A stretch of 64,000 nt of DNA from Candidatus Methylomirabilis sp. (GCF_028716865.1 NZ_JAQUOY010000013.1:1-64000); one strand, 5' to 3'. Positions 9,561-19,239 are shown, counted from the stretch's first letter. Notes: a model not told the origin generated them from the sequence alone. Numbers and translations: made by a program.

Positions 9561-11054
9561 TTAGAACTGGATCTGCACCTCAGCAATCCCCTCGTGAACC
9601 AACTCGCCGTGCGTGCTATTGCTTACCCCGATGGTATTCCGACCCGGCCGGACATCGGTGAGGAGGTAGTTGGCTCGCAGTCGGACACTGGGGTTGACAT
9701 ACCAGTTCAGCCCGAGGGTGCCGGAGCGCATCTCCATTGGCCGCTCCTTGGTGGCCGAGGCGGGTGCCGTATAGGTGCCTGTGTTGTCATCGACCCGCAG
9801 GTGCTCGTAGCGGCCGATGGCCAGTAGGCCACTGCGCTTATTACCGAAGATCCAGTAGCCGATCGACCCGTAGCCACCCTGCATGATGAGGTTGTCGAGA
9901 TTGCTGCCGCCAGCGCCCAAGGCGTCACGCTCCTGAGAGGCGTAGGCATACTCCCCTTTGATGATGAATGGATAGAAGTCGAAGACGAGGTCGCCGCCAC
10001 CCGTGACGCGGTTCCCATTGATCAGGAAGCCGTTCTGCGACGTGCCGGCCCCGTCGCCCCCCAATTTCCAGCCGGTCGCCTGGATCGGATCGAAGCGATG
10101 AAACGAGGTACCGGTGACGGGCGTCGTCACACCGTTTGCCTCGGTTGCCCCTTTCCCGTTCACCATCCTGAAGGTGCGGTGATCGGCGTTCAGCCCGATG
10201 GTGAGATTGCCGAAGGGCATAGGAGGCGACAAGGTCAATCGCCCGGCGAACGCCTTATCGCCGTCGTTGTCGATTCCCCCAGGGCACTGATCGATCCGGC
10301 CGCAGCCGTTATAGATCGAGGCCCCATAGTAGACAGGCATGGTGGCGAGTTTCAGCGTGCCCTCGACAGTGGCGCCAAGCTGCTGCTCCGGGGACAGCGC
10401 TCTGGAGATAACCGCTCGCTCGGCGAAGTCCAGGTCCGAAGAGGAGGTGAGCATCTCGAGGCCGAACCGAGGCTTGTGCTGCCCGACGACGACTTTCGCC
10501 CACGGGGCGTACGTGTAGCTGCCCCAGCCCTCTTCGAGCCGCGCAGCACCGGTGATATCAGGCTGGATATGGAAGTTAAAGTCATTGAAGAGTTGGCCGG
10601 TCACGAGCAACCGAACGCGGCGCTCCCTGAAGGTGCTCGGGTTGTGTCGAGCGATACCTGCTACCTTGTCTGCAGCGCTATAGTCCTCTTCCTTTCGCGA
10701 CCCTTCAACTTGCATCCAGGTCTGGAGGTACCCGCCCAGGTTCAGTCGGAACTGGCCATCGGCTGATTTCAGGTAGAACCCCTTCCCCGGGTCATATCCG
10801 GTGAGCAGTGACGAGGCGGCGGCCTCGGCGGCCTTCTTCTCCACCTCCATCACGCGCCTGTCCGTGTCTGTCTGTTGCGCAGTCCGATCCTGTCGCAACC
10901 GGTTCATCTCCTGCTGCAACTGCTGCAGCGACTGCTGCTGCGCCTCAAATGCCTGCTCGATCTCCGTAAGCTTGTCGGCCCACGCCCCTACCGGGGCGAG
11001 CAGCAAGGCGCTGCCTAAGACGACACCACGAACCCACCACCTTCTTTGAGCCAT
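9561..11054 (-). CDS. Phosphate-selective-type porin (OprP/OprO family), copy 1
   Basis: Outer-membrane anion porin of 497 residues. It has a signal peptide ending ALLLAPVGAWA (residues about 14-26), then a coiled-coil periplasmic helix rich in Gln (LTEIEQAFEAQQQSLQQLQQEMNR, about 28-75) that may mediate trimerisation, then a beta barrel that ends in the usual aromatic residue (VQIQF). The barrel family matches OprP/OprO phosphate and polyphosphate porins. It lies next to pstS, so phosphate passage is likely. A paralogue at 27016-28545 is near-identical over the C-terminal third and shares the upstream leader. Confidence 0.9.
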   Translation of the reverse strand: MAQRRWWVRGVVLGSALLLAPVGAWADKLTEIEQAFEAQQQSLQQLQQEMNRLRQDRTAQQTDTDRRVMEVEKKAAEAAASSLLTGYDPGKGFYLKSADGQFRLNLGGYLQTWMQVEGSRKEEDYSAADKVAGIARHNPSTFRERRVRLLVTGQLFNDFNFHIQPDITGAARLEEGWGSYTYAPWAKVVVGQHKPRFGLEMLTSSSDLDFAERAVISRALSPEQQLGATVEGTLKLATMPVYYGASIYNGCGRIDQCPGGIDNDGDKAFAGRLTLSPPMPFGNLTIGLNADHRTFRMVNGKGATEANGVTTPVTGTSFHRFDPIQATGWKLGGDGAGTSQNGFLINGNRVTGGGDLVFDFYPFIIKGEYAYASQERDALGAGGSNLDNLIMQGGYGSIGYWIFGNKRSGLLAIGRYEHLRVDDNTGTYTAPASATKERPMEMRSGTLGLNWYVNPSVRLRANYLLTDVRPGRNTIGVSNSTHGELVHEGIAEVQIQF

Positions 11055-11128
11055 GATTCTCCTCTCTGTGCGTTGTTCGGTTAATCACTGCGCTCCCGAG
11101 TGCAGAGCGCTTTGTTGATGCGGGGCGC
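11055..11128 (-). repeat. Porin leader sequence, duplicated copy 1
   Basis: The roughly 74 bases directly upstream of this porin, read on the minus strand, are nearly identical to 26943-27015 ahead of the second porin. Shared blocks include CCCCGCATCAACAAAGCG, CACTCGGGAGCGC, TTAACCGAACAACG and ACAGAGAGGAGAATC before the ATG. The duplicated unit therefore included the 5' untranslated region. Confidence 0.85.
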
Positions 11129-11215
11129 TGCATTGATCTCGCCCCGGTCCCCTGCATGGGGTGATGCTGGCCGTTGCGGCCCGTGGATGCGCTACACTTA
11201 TGGTGCTCATTAAGT

Positions 11216-11575
11216 TCAGGCTGATCGCTTCAGGGGCAGGTCCGGCATCTGTGAGAAACTGCTTTCAAGGTCGTGGTACAACGCGTAGACCTGAAGGAAG
11301 GGATTCCAATCGAATTGCGCCCGAAGTTTGTCTTGAAGAGCGCACAGCCGGAGGGTGCCGTCCTGTGCCTTGACCTCTTGGCGGATAGCGCCCAGGACGC
11401 CCAGCTCCGGGATGCCGAGCTCGTCAAGTCCGGTCAGGTTGATGACGACTTTCACGCCGTGGCGCCGCAGCAACGGCAAGAGGACTCGGCGTAACCTTGC
11501 CTCCTCGTTGTCCAGCGCCTTCCCATCAAGCTTGATGAGCAGACTCCCTTTGCGCTCCTTGATCCGGTATCGCAT
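11216..11575 (-). CDS. STAS-domain protein (anti-sigma-factor antagonist type)
   Basis: A 119-residue protein starting at ATG 11575, which is preceded by GAGGAG; longer upstream readings of this frame overlap the next gene and lack support. The core VVINLTGLDELGIPELGVLGAIRQEVKAQDGTLRLCAL (residues about 40-78) follows the beta-alpha pattern of STAS domains. At the site where SpoIIAA-type proteins are phosphorylated on Ser, this protein has 'LGIPELG', so regulation by phosphorylation is doubtful. Partner-switching or lipid-asymmetry roles are both possible. It probably forms an operon with the small gene at 11598-11816. Confidence 0.75.
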   Translation of the reverse strand: MRYRIKERKGSLLIKLDGKALDNEEARLRRVLLPLLRRHGVKVVINLTGLDELGIPELGVLGAIRQEVKAQDGTLRLCALQDKLRAQFDWNPFLQVYALYHDLESSFSQMPDLPLKRSA

Positions 11576-11597
11576 ACTCCACTCCTCTTCGTTATGG

Positions 11598-11816
11598 TTA
11601 CGCCGCCCGTCGTTCCCCGCCCATTGGTCGAATGCTGATGCGCAGTGCCTGCTCTTCCCTGTTGTACGAGATTCGTTCGATGGTTCCATCGATGGGGCTC
11701 AGCACAAATTGATCATCGAAATATGGAGAGAGACCCAACAGGTAGCCCCTCTTTACCTCGCCCTTTGTGATCAGCCGGTTGTAAGAACTCGCATCAACCT
11801 TTAACGTAATCAACAT
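11598..11816 (-). CDS. Small protein with barrel-sandwich-like motif, function unknown
   Basis: A 72-residue protein preceded by a strong AGGAGG site six bases before ATG 11816. The segment LSPYFDDQFVLSPIDGTIERISYNREEQ resembles the lipoyl/biotinyl barrel-sandwich fold seen in membrane-fusion proteins, but the attachment lysine is missing. It precedes the STAS gene by 22 bp on the same strand, so the two are probably expressed together. I do not recognise a named family. Confidence 0.6.
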   Translation of the reverse strand: MLITLKVDASSYNRLITKGEVKRGYLLGLSPYFDDQFVLSPIDGTIERISYNREEQALRISIRPMGGERRAA

Positions 11817-12189
11817 GTCATCCTCCTTTTTGCTGGCATCCTAACCGTGACTTGTTACAACCGTATGAAGGATCGATGACACGGGAGTAAATTTGAGGCT
11901 TTTTCGGTGAGTATCTCAGTGAGGCTGGAAAGAGGATCAAGGTCAGATACTTGGCGGAGATTCTCGATAATAGCGAGGGTAATAACGTGGATTCCAGCGA
12001 AGAGGCGTAGGTCGGGTTAGCGTAGCGTAACCCGACAACCCGGCTACACTAGGCTCAGGATATCGAAGCCGTCTGGCCGCTCGCTATTTCCAGAGAGGCA
12101 AGGTCTATTCTTGGGGAGCACTTTACCGTTGACCGCAACTGTATTTCACAGTAACGTAGTAATGTCACTACGTCGATAGCGAGGTCTGG
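11817..12189. other. Intergenic region with a REP-like palindrome
   Basis: This gap of about 370 bp contains no supported gene. It holds the palindrome at 12011-12036 described separately. Divergent or promoter elements are not obvious. Confidence 0.5.
12011..12036. repeat. REP-like palindrome GTCGGGTTA...TAACCCGAC
   Basis: Perfect 9-bp inverted arms (GTCGGGTTA at 12011-12019 and TAACCCGAC at 12028-12036) flank GCGTAGCG. The sequence 'GTCGGGTTAGCG..GCGTAACCCGAC' is a widespread intergenic repeat in Proteobacteria and other GC-rich bacteria. It stands alone here and marks the edge of the toxin-antitoxin region. Confidence 0.75.
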
Positions 12190-12468
12190 ATGCGGATAGG
12201 ATTGCGAGAAGCCAACCAGCAGTTCTCAAAAGCCATCAAGGCGGTCAAGACCGGGGAAGAGGTGGTGCTGACCGAACGCGGGAAACCTATCGCCGTAATC
12301 AGGCCGTTGGGGCAACCGGGTGCCGCTGAGGCGGAGGTTCGACACCTGGAAGCGGCAGGGCTGTTACACGCGGCGTCCAAGCGCCGGCCTCTCCCCCCCT
12401 GCGCGCCACGGCCCTTGAAGGGCCCGCCGATCTCCCGCACGCTTCGTGACGAACGAGACGAATCCTGA
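12190..12468 (+). CDS. Phd/YefM-type antitoxin
   Basis: A 92-residue antitoxin of the prevent-host-death family. The N-terminus MRIGLREANQQFSKAIKAV followed by GEEVVLTERGKPIAVIRPL is the standard DNA-binding fold that represses its own operon. The C-terminal tail (residues 60-92, rich in Pro and Arg) would wrap around the toxin. The stop overlaps the ATG of the PIN toxin (TGATG), as expected for a coupled pair. Confidence 0.88.
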   Translation: MRIGLREANQQFSKAIKAVKTGEEVVLTERGKPIAVIRPLGQPGAAEAEVRHLEAAGLLHAASKRRPLPPCAPRPLKGPPISRTLRDERDES

Positions 12469-12926
12469 TGCCTGTGCCGTGGGCGTACTTCGACACCAGC
12501 GTCCTGCTCAAACGGTATATCCGTGAAGCGGGTTCGGCGCAGGCGCGCGCCACGCTGCGCCGTCATCGCTTCCTCTCCTCGGCTATTGCTCCGGTTGAGG
12601 CGATATCAGCGCTGTGTCGACGGCGTGCATCGGGTGAACTGGCCGAACAGGATCTGACCGTGATTCTCTCTCGCATGCGGCAGGATCGCAGTTATTGGGA
12701 ACTTGTCGCAGTGACTCCGCTGGTCCTCACCCATGCCGAGGAGCTTATTCGGACGACGGGGGTCAAAACGCTCGATGCCCTCCATCTGGTCTCAGCCCTG
12801 GCCTTTCAGACGATGTCTGGAATTCGGATTCCCTTTATCACGGCAGATATACGCCAGCGGGACGCGGCGAGCCAACTCGATCTCACAGTGATGTGGATTG
12901 GATCGACTCAGCCACACGCCAATTAA
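12468..12926 (+). CDS. vapC: VapC-type PIN-domain toxin ribonuclease
   Basis: A 152-residue PIN-domain endoribonuclease, the toxin partner of the Phd-type antitoxin just upstream. The acidic metal-binding residues are visible: D9 in AYFDTSVLLKRY, E44 in APVEAISAL, an Asp near 105 in TLDALHLVSAL, and an Asp near 127 in ITADIRQRDAA. All four are present, so the protein is probably active. Targets of VapC proteins are usually tRNA or rRNA, but this one's target cannot be inferred. Confidence 0.88.
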   Translation: MPVPWAYFDTSVLLKRYIREAGSAQARATLRRHRFLSSAIAPVEAISALCRRRASGELAEQDLTVILSRMRQDRSYWELVAVTPLVLTHAEELIRTTGVKTLDALHLVSALAFQTMSGIRIPFITADIRQRDAASQLDLTVMWIGSTQPHAN

Positions 12927-12944
12927 GGGCATGCCCGGCTGCGG

Positions 12945-13130
12945 ATGCTGTTAGTGGCCCTGGATACAGCTCTGAATATCGAGGACATGAACATTCCTGG
13001 GTTTCGTTTACACCCTCTGAAGGGATCAGAGCGCGGTCGGTGGTCGGTGTGGGTCAACGGTAACTGGCGCGTAACCTTCGCATTCAAAGACGGACACGCC
13101 CACGTCTTGGATTATGAGGATTATCACTGA
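12945..13130 (+). pseudogene. HigB-type toxin, N-terminally truncated
   Basis: The frame encodes the C-terminal two thirds of a HigB/RelE-family killer protein: IPGFRLHPLKGSERGRWSVWVNGNWRVTF and the terminal VLDYEDYH are standard. Full-length HigB has about 92 residues; here homology starts at HARLRMLLVALDTA directly after the vapC stop, so about 30 residues are missing. The first usable ATG (12945) gives 61 residues. Loss of the first strand and helix should inactivate the toxin, which leaves the intact antitoxin downstream. Confidence 0.75.
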
Positions 13131-13423
13131 TGGCTATGCACAATCCACCCCATCCCGGAGAGTTCATCACTCAGGTCTATCTGGAGCCGAATCACCTGAG
13201 CGGCCGGGAGCTGGCTGCAAAGCTCGGTGTGGCACCTTCGACATTGCATCGTATTCTGGTGGGCTCCAGCCGTGTCAGTCCGGAAATGGCGCTGCGGCTC
13301 TCCAAGGCCCTTGGGCGTTCTCCCGAGAGCTGGCTTGCTATGCAGAACAACCATGATCTTTGGCAAGCGAAACAGCGCCTCAAACTCGGCAATGTTGGTA
13401 AGGTGCGGCTCACGGCGGCCTAA
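13130..13423 (+). CDS. higA: HigA-type XRE antitoxin
   Basis: A 97-residue helix-turn-helix antitoxin. The sequence PPHPGEFITQVYLEPNHLSG at the N-terminus and the HTH region ELAAKLGVAPSTLHRILVG are characteristic of HigA. It overlaps the truncated higB by one base. It probably still binds its operator, although its toxin is broken. Confidence 0.88.
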   Translation: MAMHNPPHPGEFITQVYLEPNHLSGRELAAKLGVAPSTLHRILVGSSRVSPEMALRLSKALGRSPESWLAMQNNHDLWQAKQRLKLGNVGKVRLTAA

Positions 13424-13632
13424 CCCGCCGCTTAAGCCGACGGAAAACTTTTGTGGTGGATCATTCCGTTTTCTGATAGCGACTCAGCGACACAACGTTC
13501 GACTTGAAAGGTGGACCGGCCAAGATTGACGCAGAGCAGAGCAATGATGGCAAACGCGTGAGATCGACGAGGGGCGGTGCCGAGCGCGGATCATCATGTG
13601 TCGCAAAGCCACCAGGCGCGAGAGAGGGCAGT

Positions 13633-13833
13633 ATGGCAAGTGAGGAGATGAGAAAAGAATACGACTTTTCGAAGGGTGTTCGGAGCAAGTCCAGGACGAC
13701 GGCAGCTTTACGGGTGGGAGTCCAGCGATTTACTCTTCGGGTCGACTCGGTCATTCGTCACCTCCTGGTTGAGTCGCCCCAGTTTGTCACAAGCGATGTC
13801 TACTCCTCAAGGGGGTCAGTATATTCGTCGTGA
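13633..13833 (+). pseudogene. Possible antitoxin remnant
   Basis: The start MASEEMRKEYDFSKGVRSK matches the N-terminal signature (KEYDFSKGVRGK) of a family of small antitoxins that accompany RelE- or PIN-like toxins. The reading then becomes unlike anything I recognise, and the neighbouring frame stays open, which suggests a frameshift near 13690. No partner toxin is visible. Confidence 0.35.
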
Positions 13834-13939
13834 AGACATGAAAAAGATGATCCTCGCAACCCGGGGCAAGGTATTCACACTCAAGACGCTTAATCAACTC
13901 ATCGAACATACAAAGCTTAAGGATTTCAAGACCAGGTAA
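13796..13939 (+). CDS. Small hypothetical protein
   Basis: A 47-residue reading beginning MSTPQGGQYIRREDMKK and ending IEHTKLKDFKTR, overlapping the antitoxin remnant in another frame. It is basic and has no recognisable domain. It may be a tail of a decayed gene. Confidence 0.25.
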   Translation: MSTPQGGQYIRREDMKKMILATRGKVFTLKTLNQLIEHTKLKDFKTR

Positions 13940-14029
13940 CATGCAATTCGAGCGGCATGGCAGGAAGGTGCTGCATCTGGCCGCCAATCCGCTGCGCTTC
14001 ATCGCAGCAGGTGAGCTTTCCTTCGGCAT

Positions 14030-14359
14030 ATGGAGTTACTGCGATCTCTTGGGCTGTTTGTATTGACGGCGGTGGCAGAAATAGTCGGCTGTTACCTGCC
14101 ATTCCTTTGGCTTCGAAAGGGAGTGTCGCCATGGGTCCTCGCTCCGGCTGCAGTCAGTCTGGCCGTCTTCGCCTGGTTGCTGACTCTCCATCCCACTGCG
14201 GCAGGGCGCGTTTATGCTGCATACGGCGGAGTCTATGTGAGCGTCGCGATCCTTTGGCTTTGGGCCGTGGATTCTGTTCGGCCGAACACAACTGACATCG
14301 TCGGAATTGCCCTTTGCCTATCCGGAATGCTGGTGATCATGTGGGGTGCCAATGTCTGA
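14030..14359 (+). CDS. YnfA/UPF0060 family membrane protein
   Basis: A 109-residue protein with four predicted transmembrane helices. The N-terminus [23 protein letters not shown] and the motif [12 protein letters not shown] are diagnostic of UPF0060 (YnfA), related to small multidrug-resistance transporters. It lies between the toxin-antitoxin debris and the arsenic operon. Its physiological substrate is not established. Confidence 0.93.
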   Translation: MELLRSLGLFVLTAVAEIVGCYLPFLWLRKGVSPWVLAPAAVSLAVFAWLLTLHPTAAGRVYAAYGGVYVSVAILWLWAVDSVRPNTTDIVGIALCLSGMLVIMWGANV

Positions 14360-14681
14360 CTTGGCACTGGAGCGACCGCACGCATCTTTGCGGAAGCCGG
14401 GTGTGTACGCCGCTCAGCCTTGGTATGAGGTGCTAGGGCACAGGTCAGTGGTGTCTAGGGGAATTATCTCTACGACCGAGCGCGATGCAGACTGCACTCC
14501 CGTGATGTGCGCTTCGTCGCTCCCCTGAATAACCTGTCGTCTTCCTCTCAGCCGATAGCTCACTCCGGATAGCTCGTCGCATAGCCCATCTGCTGATCAG
14601 GTGGCTCTTACTTTGCGCCACCTCTCAGTTCCCATGCCCCCAACTACCGGTGGGGACAAGAGGGAATTCGATGACGCCAGG
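14360..14681. other. Intergenic region, no gene seen
   Basis: About 320 bp between ynfA and arsC. A 60-residue frame at 14346-14528 has no domain and a weak start. I see no clear repeat or terminator. Confidence 0.5.
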
Positions 14682-15113
14682 CTACGAGGAGGATTTCTCT
14701 TGATCGACGAGCCAGTCGCGAAGCTTGGCGTGGATTTCATCGCGAACGCGACGGAATGTCCTTAACTTGTCTTCATCTGTGCCGGTGGCCTGAGAGGGAT
14801 CGTCGAAGCTCCAGTGGAGGCGGGTCGTCTTTCCTGGAAAGATCGGACAACATTCGTTGGCGTTGTCGCAGACTGTGATCACATAGTCCCATGATTGGCC
14901 GAGGAAGGCGTCGATGGTTTTGGAGGAATGTCCGGTCAGGTCGATGCCGATCTCCTGCATGGCCTGGATCGCAAGCGGGTGAACGCGTGTGGCCTCGGTT
15001 CCGGCGCTGGCGACGTCGAAATGATCTCCCGCAAGCGCGCGAAGGAGACCTTCGGCCATCTGGCTCCTGGCCGAGTTGTGTGTGCAGAGAAACAGGACGC
15101 GCAATCTGGTCAT
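14682..15113 (-). CDS. arsC: Arsenate reductase ArsC, thioredoxin-coupled type
   Basis: ArsC of 143 residues from the low-molecular-weight phosphatase family reduces arsenate to arsenite using thioredoxin. The P-loop CTHNSARSQMAEGLLR (Cys10-x5-Arg) and the redox pair in ITVCDNANECCPIFPG (around residues 80-90) are present. It is the last gene of a minus-strand arsR-acr3-arsC operon, so the arsenite it makes is exported by Acr3. Confidence 0.95.
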   Translation of the reverse strand: MTRLRVLFLCTHNSARSQMAEGLLRALAGDHFDVASAGTEATRVHPLAIQAMQEIGIDLTGHSSKTIDAFLGQSWDYVITVCDNANECCPIFPGKTTRLHWSFDDPSQATGTDEDKLRTFRRVRDEIHAKLRDWLVDQEKSSS

Positions 15114-15209
15114 AGAGCTCCTCTCAGCGTGGAATGCTGACCGTAGATCGCTGGATACTATCCGGAAGAGTTCCCAAATATGGTGAAGCAGAGATCGTGC
15201 TGAACATGG

Positions 15210-16319
15210 TCAGGCCCGCCTGCCGATTGGCCGCCTGGCCGATTCGACGACCGGGACCGCCGTGGGCTCGGTAAACCAATGGCGTGTACGATTACAGACC
15301 GAGCATACCGAGAGCATGACCGGCACCTCGACGAGGACCCCGACCACCGTGGCCAATGTCGCGCCGGAGGTGAGGCCAAAGAGCGAGATGGCGGTGGCGA
15401 CGGCCAGCTCAAAGAAGTTACTGGCGCCGATCAGCGCGCCGGGAGCCGCGACCGAGTGGGGGACGCGGAACCGCCACGCTAACCCGTACGCCAATCCCGA
15501 GTTGAAGTAGACCTGGATGAGCAGGGGGATCGCGATGAGCACGATGTGCGACAGCTTCCCCAGGATCACCTCCCCCTGGAAGGCGAAGATGATGAGGAGG
15601 GTGGCCAGGAGCGCCACAATAGTGACCGGCTTGAGCCGTGCAAGAAAGACTCCCTCGAACCACGTGGGGCCATTGGTCCGGAGGAGCGCCGCGCGGGAGG
15701 CAGCCCCGGCAGCGAGCGGAATAACAATGTACAGGATCACCGAGTACAGCAGTACGTCGTACGGCACCGTGATGTTCGAGACGCCCAGGAGAAAGATCAC
15801 GATGGGCGCAAAGGCGAAGAGCATGATGAGGTCGTTCAACGCCACCTGGACCAGTGTGTATGCCGAGTCGCCGTCAGTCAGATAGCTCCAGACAAAGACC
15901 ATGGCCGTACACGGGGCAGCCGCTAGGATGATCGTTCCCGCGAGGTACTGATCCCCGAGCGCGGGACCGATAATCCCGGCAAAGAGATGCTTGAAGAAGA
16001 GCCAGCCGAGGAAGGCCATGCTAAAAGGCTTGACCAGCCAGTTCACGAACAGGACGATCAGGATTCCCTTCGGTCGACGCCCGACGTCCCGGAGTGCCGC
16101 GAAATCGATCCGCAACATCATCGGATAGATCATCAACCAGATCAGGATCGCGACCGGGAGGTTGACGTGACGCACCTCCATCCGGCTTAAGGCACCCACC
16201 AGTCCAGGGCTGACCTTACCGATGGCGACGCCCGTCACGATACAGAGCGCCACCCAGACAGAGAGGTAACGCTCAAAGATGTTCAGCCGCGTTGCAACTG
16301 TGATGCCCTGCTTGCTCAT
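15210..16319 (-). CDS. acr3: Arsenite efflux permease, ACR3 family
   Basis: A 369-residue inner-membrane transporter with about ten hydrophobic helices. The conserved AAAPCTAMVFVWSYL segment contains the catalytic Cys of ACR3 proteins, and the N-terminal FERYLSVWVALCIVTGVAIG is typical. It expels arsenite using the proton gradient. It sits between arsR and arsC on the minus strand. Confidence 0.95.
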   Translation of the reverse strand: MSKQGITVATRLNIFERYLSVWVALCIVTGVAIGKVSPGLVGALSRMEVRHVNLPVAILIWLMIYPMMLRIDFAALRDVGRRPKGILIVLFVNWLVKPFSMAFLGWLFFKHLFAGIIGPALGDQYLAGTIILAAAPCTAMVFVWSYLTDGDSAYTLVQVALNDLIMLFAFAPIVIFLLGVSNITVPYDVLLYSVILYIVIPLAAGAASRAALLRTNGPTWFEGVFLARLKPVTIVALLATLLIIFAFQGEVILGKLSHIVLIAIPLLIQVYFNSGLAYGLAWRFRVPHSVAAPGALIGASNFFELAVATAISLFGLTSGATLATVVGVLVEVPVMLSVCSVCNRTRHWFTEPTAVPVVESARRPIGRRA

Positions 16320-16373
16320 ATTGTCTTCCCGCTATCCCATCAAGATTCATTGATGAGTCAGGCCAAAAAAAGG

Positions 16374-16700
16374 TCAATCACATCGTTTCAACGAAACGCG
16401 GAGGCTACGTCCTCTTGGTTTCAGCGAGCCAATAAACCGCTCCAGGTCCTCGATCGCCTCCTGGTTCAACGAGTAGTACACCCATCGACCCTCCCGTCTG
16501 TCCGTCAGGAATCCGGCCTCCTTGAGTGTCTTGAGATGGAAGGAGAGCAGCGACTGAGTTGTCGCCAGCATGTCGGTCAAGTTGCAGACGCACTGCTCGC
16601 CGTCGCTCAGACGTTCGATGATCTGCAGGCGCGTTTCATCGGAGAGTGCGTGAAACCAGCGTGCAGCCCGAGTGAGATCTTTCGGCATCAGAAATAGCAT
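16374..16700 (-). CDS. arsR: ArsR-family arsenic-responsive repressor
   Basis: A winged-helix repressor of 108 residues. The metal-binding signature EQCVCNLTDML (residues about 34-44) has the two Cys of the arsenite site, followed by the recognition helix SLLSFHLKTLKEAGF. In the absence of arsenite it would repress its own operon; an inverted repeat immediately upstream is a likely operator. Confidence 0.93.
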   Translation of the reverse strand: MLFLMPKDLTRAARWFHALSDETRLQIIERLSDGEQCVCNLTDMLATTQSLLSFHLKTLKEAGFLTDRREGRWVYYSLNQEAIEDLERFIGSLKPRGRSLRVSLKRCD

Positions 16701-16704
16701 GAAC

Positions 16705-16735
16705 TGAATATATCAAATGTTATTGATGTGTCAAA
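16705..16735 (-). promoter_or_regulatory. Candidate ArsR operator
   Basis: A perfect inverted repeat ATCAA-N6-TTGAT at 16712-16727, set in an AT-rich stretch, lies 12-27 bp upstream of the arsR start. ArsR-family operators are AT-rich dyads of this kind and overlap the promoter. The position implies autorepression of arsR-acr3-arsC. Confidence 0.55.
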
Positions 16736-16929
16736 CGACTATGAAATAGGGCGTCTTCCTCGTAACGGCTGGGCTACACACACCAACGAACCCGGGTAAT
16801 TCCTACATGGCCAGAACTGTGGGGTTGCGGTTCGCTACCCTATGATTTACACTCGGTACGTTGATCGTTGAAGTCATACGCTTAATGACAACCGACTACA
16901 TCCTAATTCTCCAATAACTCAAATCACCT

Positions 16930-19239
16930 ATGCTTCAAACTATCGAACAGTGCATCGCCACCGAGCTCGGTGTCAAGCCTGCCCAAGTCATTGCCGCGGT
17001 TCAATTGCTTGACGAGGGAGCCACCGTACCCTTTATTGCCCGCTACCGCAAGGAAATCACCGGCGAGCTCAACGACGTCCAATTGCGATTACTTGAGGAA
17101 CGATTGACCTATCTGCGCGAACTCGAAGAGCGCCGTGCGACAGTACTTGCGTCCATAGACGAGCAGGGCAAGCTGACTGCCGAGTTGAAAGCCGAGATCG
17201 ATGGCGCAGAGACCAAGCAGCGTCTCGAAGATCTCTACTTGCCCTACAAATCCAGACGACGCACCAAGGCCCAGATTGCTCGAGAGGCGGGCCTGGAGCC
17301 CTTGGCCGATGCCCTGTTCGACGATCCAACGCGGGTTCCGGAAATTGAAGCCGCACAATATGTGCGAACCGACCTTGAGCCACCAGAGCAGCATGTACCG
17401 GATATCAAGGCAGCGCTCGATGGCGCACGCCAGATCCTGATGGAGCGGTTCTCCGAGGATGCCGGACTGCTCGGCGGGCTGCGTCGTTACCTGTCCAATC
17501 ATGCCCTGATCGCCTCCAGGGTGGTCGAGGGCAGGGAGGCCGAAGGCGCCAAGTTCCGCGACTGGTTCGATTTCCGCGAACCGATCAAAAGCGCTCCCTC
17601 GCACCGGGTTTTGGCCATGTTGCGAGGCCGCAACGAGGACATCCTGCGTGTGGCGCTGAAGACCGAACCCGAACTTGAAGATCCGCCGCGTGTCTCGCCA
17701 TGCGAAGCCATGATTGCAGGCCATTTCGGTATCGCCGACAAAGGGCGCCCGGCGGACAAGTGGTTGCTGGACTCGGTACGCTCGGCCTGGACGATTAAGC
17801 TCTCGCTACACCTGAAGCTTGAACTGATAAACGAGATGCGGGAGCGTGCCGAGGACGAAGCCATCCGGGTCTTTGCCTGCAACCTTCATGACCTGCTGCT
17901 CGCGGCACCGGCCGGCCCGCGCGTCACCATTGGTCTTGATCCGGGGATTCGCACCGGAGTCAAGGTCGCTGTCATCGACAAGACCGGTAAGCTTGTCGAT
18001 ACCTCCACGATCTACCCTCATGAACCGCGCCGTGACTGGGAAGGTGCGCTGGCTGCCATTCGCCGGTTGGCTCAACAGCACGGTGCAGAGTTGATTGCTA
18101 TCGGCAACGGTACAGCCAGCCGGGAAACCGACAAGCTCGTCGTCGATCTCATCAAGCGCCACCCCGAATTACAACTGACCAAGGTGGTGGTGTCGGAGGC
18201 AGGGGCCTCCGTGTATTCAGCCTCCGAACTGGCCTCGAAGGAATGTCCCGATATAGACGTCTCTTTGCGGGGCGCCGTGTCTATCGCGCGCCGCCTGCAA
18301 GACCCTCTGGCAGAACTGGTCAAGATCGACCCGAAGAGCATCGGCGTCGGCCAGTATCAACACGATGTGAATCAGAGTAAGCTGGCAAAGTCGCTCGGCG
18401 CAGTGATCGAGGACTGCGTGAACTCGGTCGGCGTCGACGTCAATACCGCATCTGTGCCCCTGCTGACTCGTATCTCCGGCCTCACCCCGACGCTTGCCGG
18501 CAACATCGTCAGCTACCGCGATCAACATGGCGCCTTCAAAAGCCGCAAGCAGTTGCGGCTTGTCCCCCGCCTGGGCGACAAGACATTCGAACTGGCTGCT
18601 GGTTTCTTGCGCATCAACAATGGCGACAACCCGCTCGATGCCTCGGCTGTGCATCCGGAAGCCTATCCCGTCGTCGAGCGCATTCTGGCCGACATCAGGA
18701 AGGGCATTCGTGAAGTGATCGGAGACGGCAAGGCCGTGCGCGCGCTCGAACCCGGGAAATACACCGATGACAAGTTCGGCCTGCCCACGGTTCAGGACAT
18801 TCTCACAGAACTCGAAAAACCTGGTCGCGATCCGCGACCTGAGTTCAAGACTGCGGTATTCCGCGAAGGGGTTGAACACCTCAAGGACCTTGAGCCCGGG
18901 ATGATACTGGAAGGCATCGTCACCAATGTCGCCAATTTCGGCGCCTTTGTCGATATCGGCGTACACCAGGACGGTCTCGTCCACGTCTCAGCGCTTGCCG
19001 ACAAGTTTGTCAAAGACCCGCACAGCATCGTCAAAGCGGGCGACGTCGTGAAGGTGAAAGTGTTGGAGGTTGATATCGCGCGCAAGCGCATTGCCCTGAC
19101 TATGCGCCTGTCGGACGAAGTCACGGCGAGGAACGACGGCACCATTTCGCATCGAAGAGGCACACCCCCGCTACCGAAACCAGATGCAGTGCAACAACGC
19201 AGTGCGATGGCAGCGGCTTTCGCGAAATTAAATAGGTGA
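16930..19239 (+). CDS. tex: Tex transcription accessory protein
   Basis: Tex, 769 residues, is a nucleic-acid-binding protein related to eukaryotic Spt6. It shows the N-terminal helical HTH region ([23 protein letters not shown]), the YqgF-like domain beginning [19 protein letters not shown]-type (about 335-460), helix-hairpin-helix repeats near 500-570, and a C-terminal S1 RNA-binding domain ([29 protein letters not shown], about 655-725). It affects transcription and tolerance to stress or toxin expression. It overlaps the next gene by four bases. Confidence 0.96.
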   Translation: MLQTIEQCIATELGVKPAQVIAAVQLLDEGATVPFIARYRKEITGELNDVQLRLLEERLTYLRELEERRATVLASIDEQGKLTAELKAEIDGAETKQRLEDLYLPYKSRRRTKAQIAREAGLEPLADALFDDPTRVPEIEAAQYVRTDLEPPEQHVPDIKAALDGARQILMERFSEDAGLLGGLRRYLSNHALIASRVVEGREAEGAKFRDWFDFREPIKSAPSHRVLAMLRGRNEDILRVALKTEPELEDPPRVSPCEAMIAGHFGIADKGRPADKWLLDSVRSAWTIKLSLHLKLELINEMRERAEDEAIRVFACNLHDLLLAAPAGPRVTIGLDPGIRTGVKVAVIDKTGKLVDTSTIYPHEPRRDWEGALAAIRRLAQQHGAELIAIGNGTASRETDKLVVDLIKRHPELQLTKVVVSEAGASVYSASELASKECPDIDVSLRGAVSIARRLQDPLAELVKIDPKSIGVGQYQHDVNQSKLAKSLGAVIEDCVNSVGVDVNTASVPLLTRISGLTPTLAGNIVSYRDQHGAFKSRKQLRLVPRLGDKTFELAAGFLRINNGDNPLDASAVHPEAYPVVERILADIRKGIREVIGDGKAVRALEPGKYTDDKFGLPTVQDILTELEKPGRDPRPEFKTAVFREGVEHLKDLEPGMILEGIVTNVANFGAFVDIGVHQDGLVHVSALADKFVKDPHSIVKAGDVVKVKVLEVDIARKRIALTMRLSDEVTARNDGTISHRRGTPPLPKPDAVQQRSAMAAAFAKLNR

